34,209 nucleotides of DNA, taken from assembly GCA_029248675.1 (NCBI GenBank), contig JAQWIX010000049.1, forward strand, positions 1 through 34,209, in the 5' to 3' direction. Positions 34,092 through 34,209 of the stretch are shown in pieces. Within the stretch, counting starts at the first letter, position 1, and every line of letters begins with the position of its first letter. This DNA comes from Pseudomonadales bacterium (GTDB lineage: Bacteria > Pseudomonadota > Gammaproteobacteria > Pseudomonadales > Azotimanducaceae). The notes below the pieces were generated by a model. That model was not told the DNA's origin, did not search any database, and was given only the letters and a program-made list of their open reading frames with translations. The position numbers and the translations under genes are program-made.

Positions 34092-34209
34092 AAGAACTGA
34101 CAGAATTGGGTCGTTGCATTTCTGCTTGGAAGGACGAGCCCTGCTGTCTGGGGTATCGCCCCGTTTTCGTGATGGTTCCCGTGGCAATTGGATGACAATT
34201 GGATGGAAA
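34092..34209. other. Window end, no gene seen
   Basis: The stretch after the secretin stop contains GGGG-TATCG-CCCC-GTTTT, a weak terminator-like hairpin, and a short duplication AATTGGATG at the very end. aroK usually follows pilQ/hofQ, but no AroK start is visible before the window closes. Confidence 0.4.

Overview
The window reads as a conserved chromosomal core segment of a gammaproteobacterium. Gene content and order resemble blocks of the Pseudomonas/Oceanospirillales chromosome: mutY-yggX-asmA, hisBA, gpmI-envC-ctpA divergent from yibN-secB, trmL-ntrBC, typA, tatABC-hisE-ubiBJE, hslVU with a SPOR gene, priA/rpmE, and mrcA divergent from a type IV pilus/competence (pilM/hofM) locus. The genus cannot be fixed from the sequence. 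Genes are tightly packed, with many ATGA stop/start overlaps. No insertion sequence, phage or CRISPR array was seen.

Layout. 1-2893 (all minus): tRNA-Phe(GAA), yggX, mutY, asmA. 3113-5027 (plus): an unrecognised small protein, hisB, hisA. 5024-8914 (minus): gpmI-envC-ctpA, meeting hisA tail-to-tail with overlapping stop codons. 9085-9998 (plus): yibN-secB. 10008-14391 (minus): ntrB-ntrC-trmL preceded by a glutamine synthetase gene. 14877-17174 (plus): typA and dtd. 17192-24473 (minus): the ubiE-ubiJ-ubiB-hisE-tatA-tatB-tatC block, a DUF971 gene and hslV-hslU. 24596-27563 (minus): a SPOR-domain protein and priA. 27700-27918 (plus): rpmE. 28127-30799 (minus): mrcA. 31005-34091 (plus): one very long ORF.

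Nitrogen island. The glutamine synthetase beside ntrBC is the short eukaryote-like type II enzyme (GSII, 337 aa), not the usual GSI GlnA. Its upstream region carries a near-consensus sigma-54 element, two NtrC-like enhancer sites 41 bp apart and a predicted structured leader. A weaker sigma-54/NtrC arrangement precedes ntrB. The sequence therefore suggests a GSII placed under classical NtrBC control.

Pilus/competence locus. Divergent from mrcA, where pilMNOPQ/hofMNOPQ is expected, there is one uninterrupted 1028-codon frame. It contains PilM-like, PilN-like and secretin (PilQ/HofQ-like) regions in order. No pilO or pilP is visible, and the frame opens with an in-frame 18-bp minisatellite. This is the most unusual object in the window.

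Other gaps against the expected gene order (from general knowledge of these loci): no hisH or hisF around hisA, no hisI before hisE, no grx between yibN and secB, and no argS between priA and the SPOR gene.
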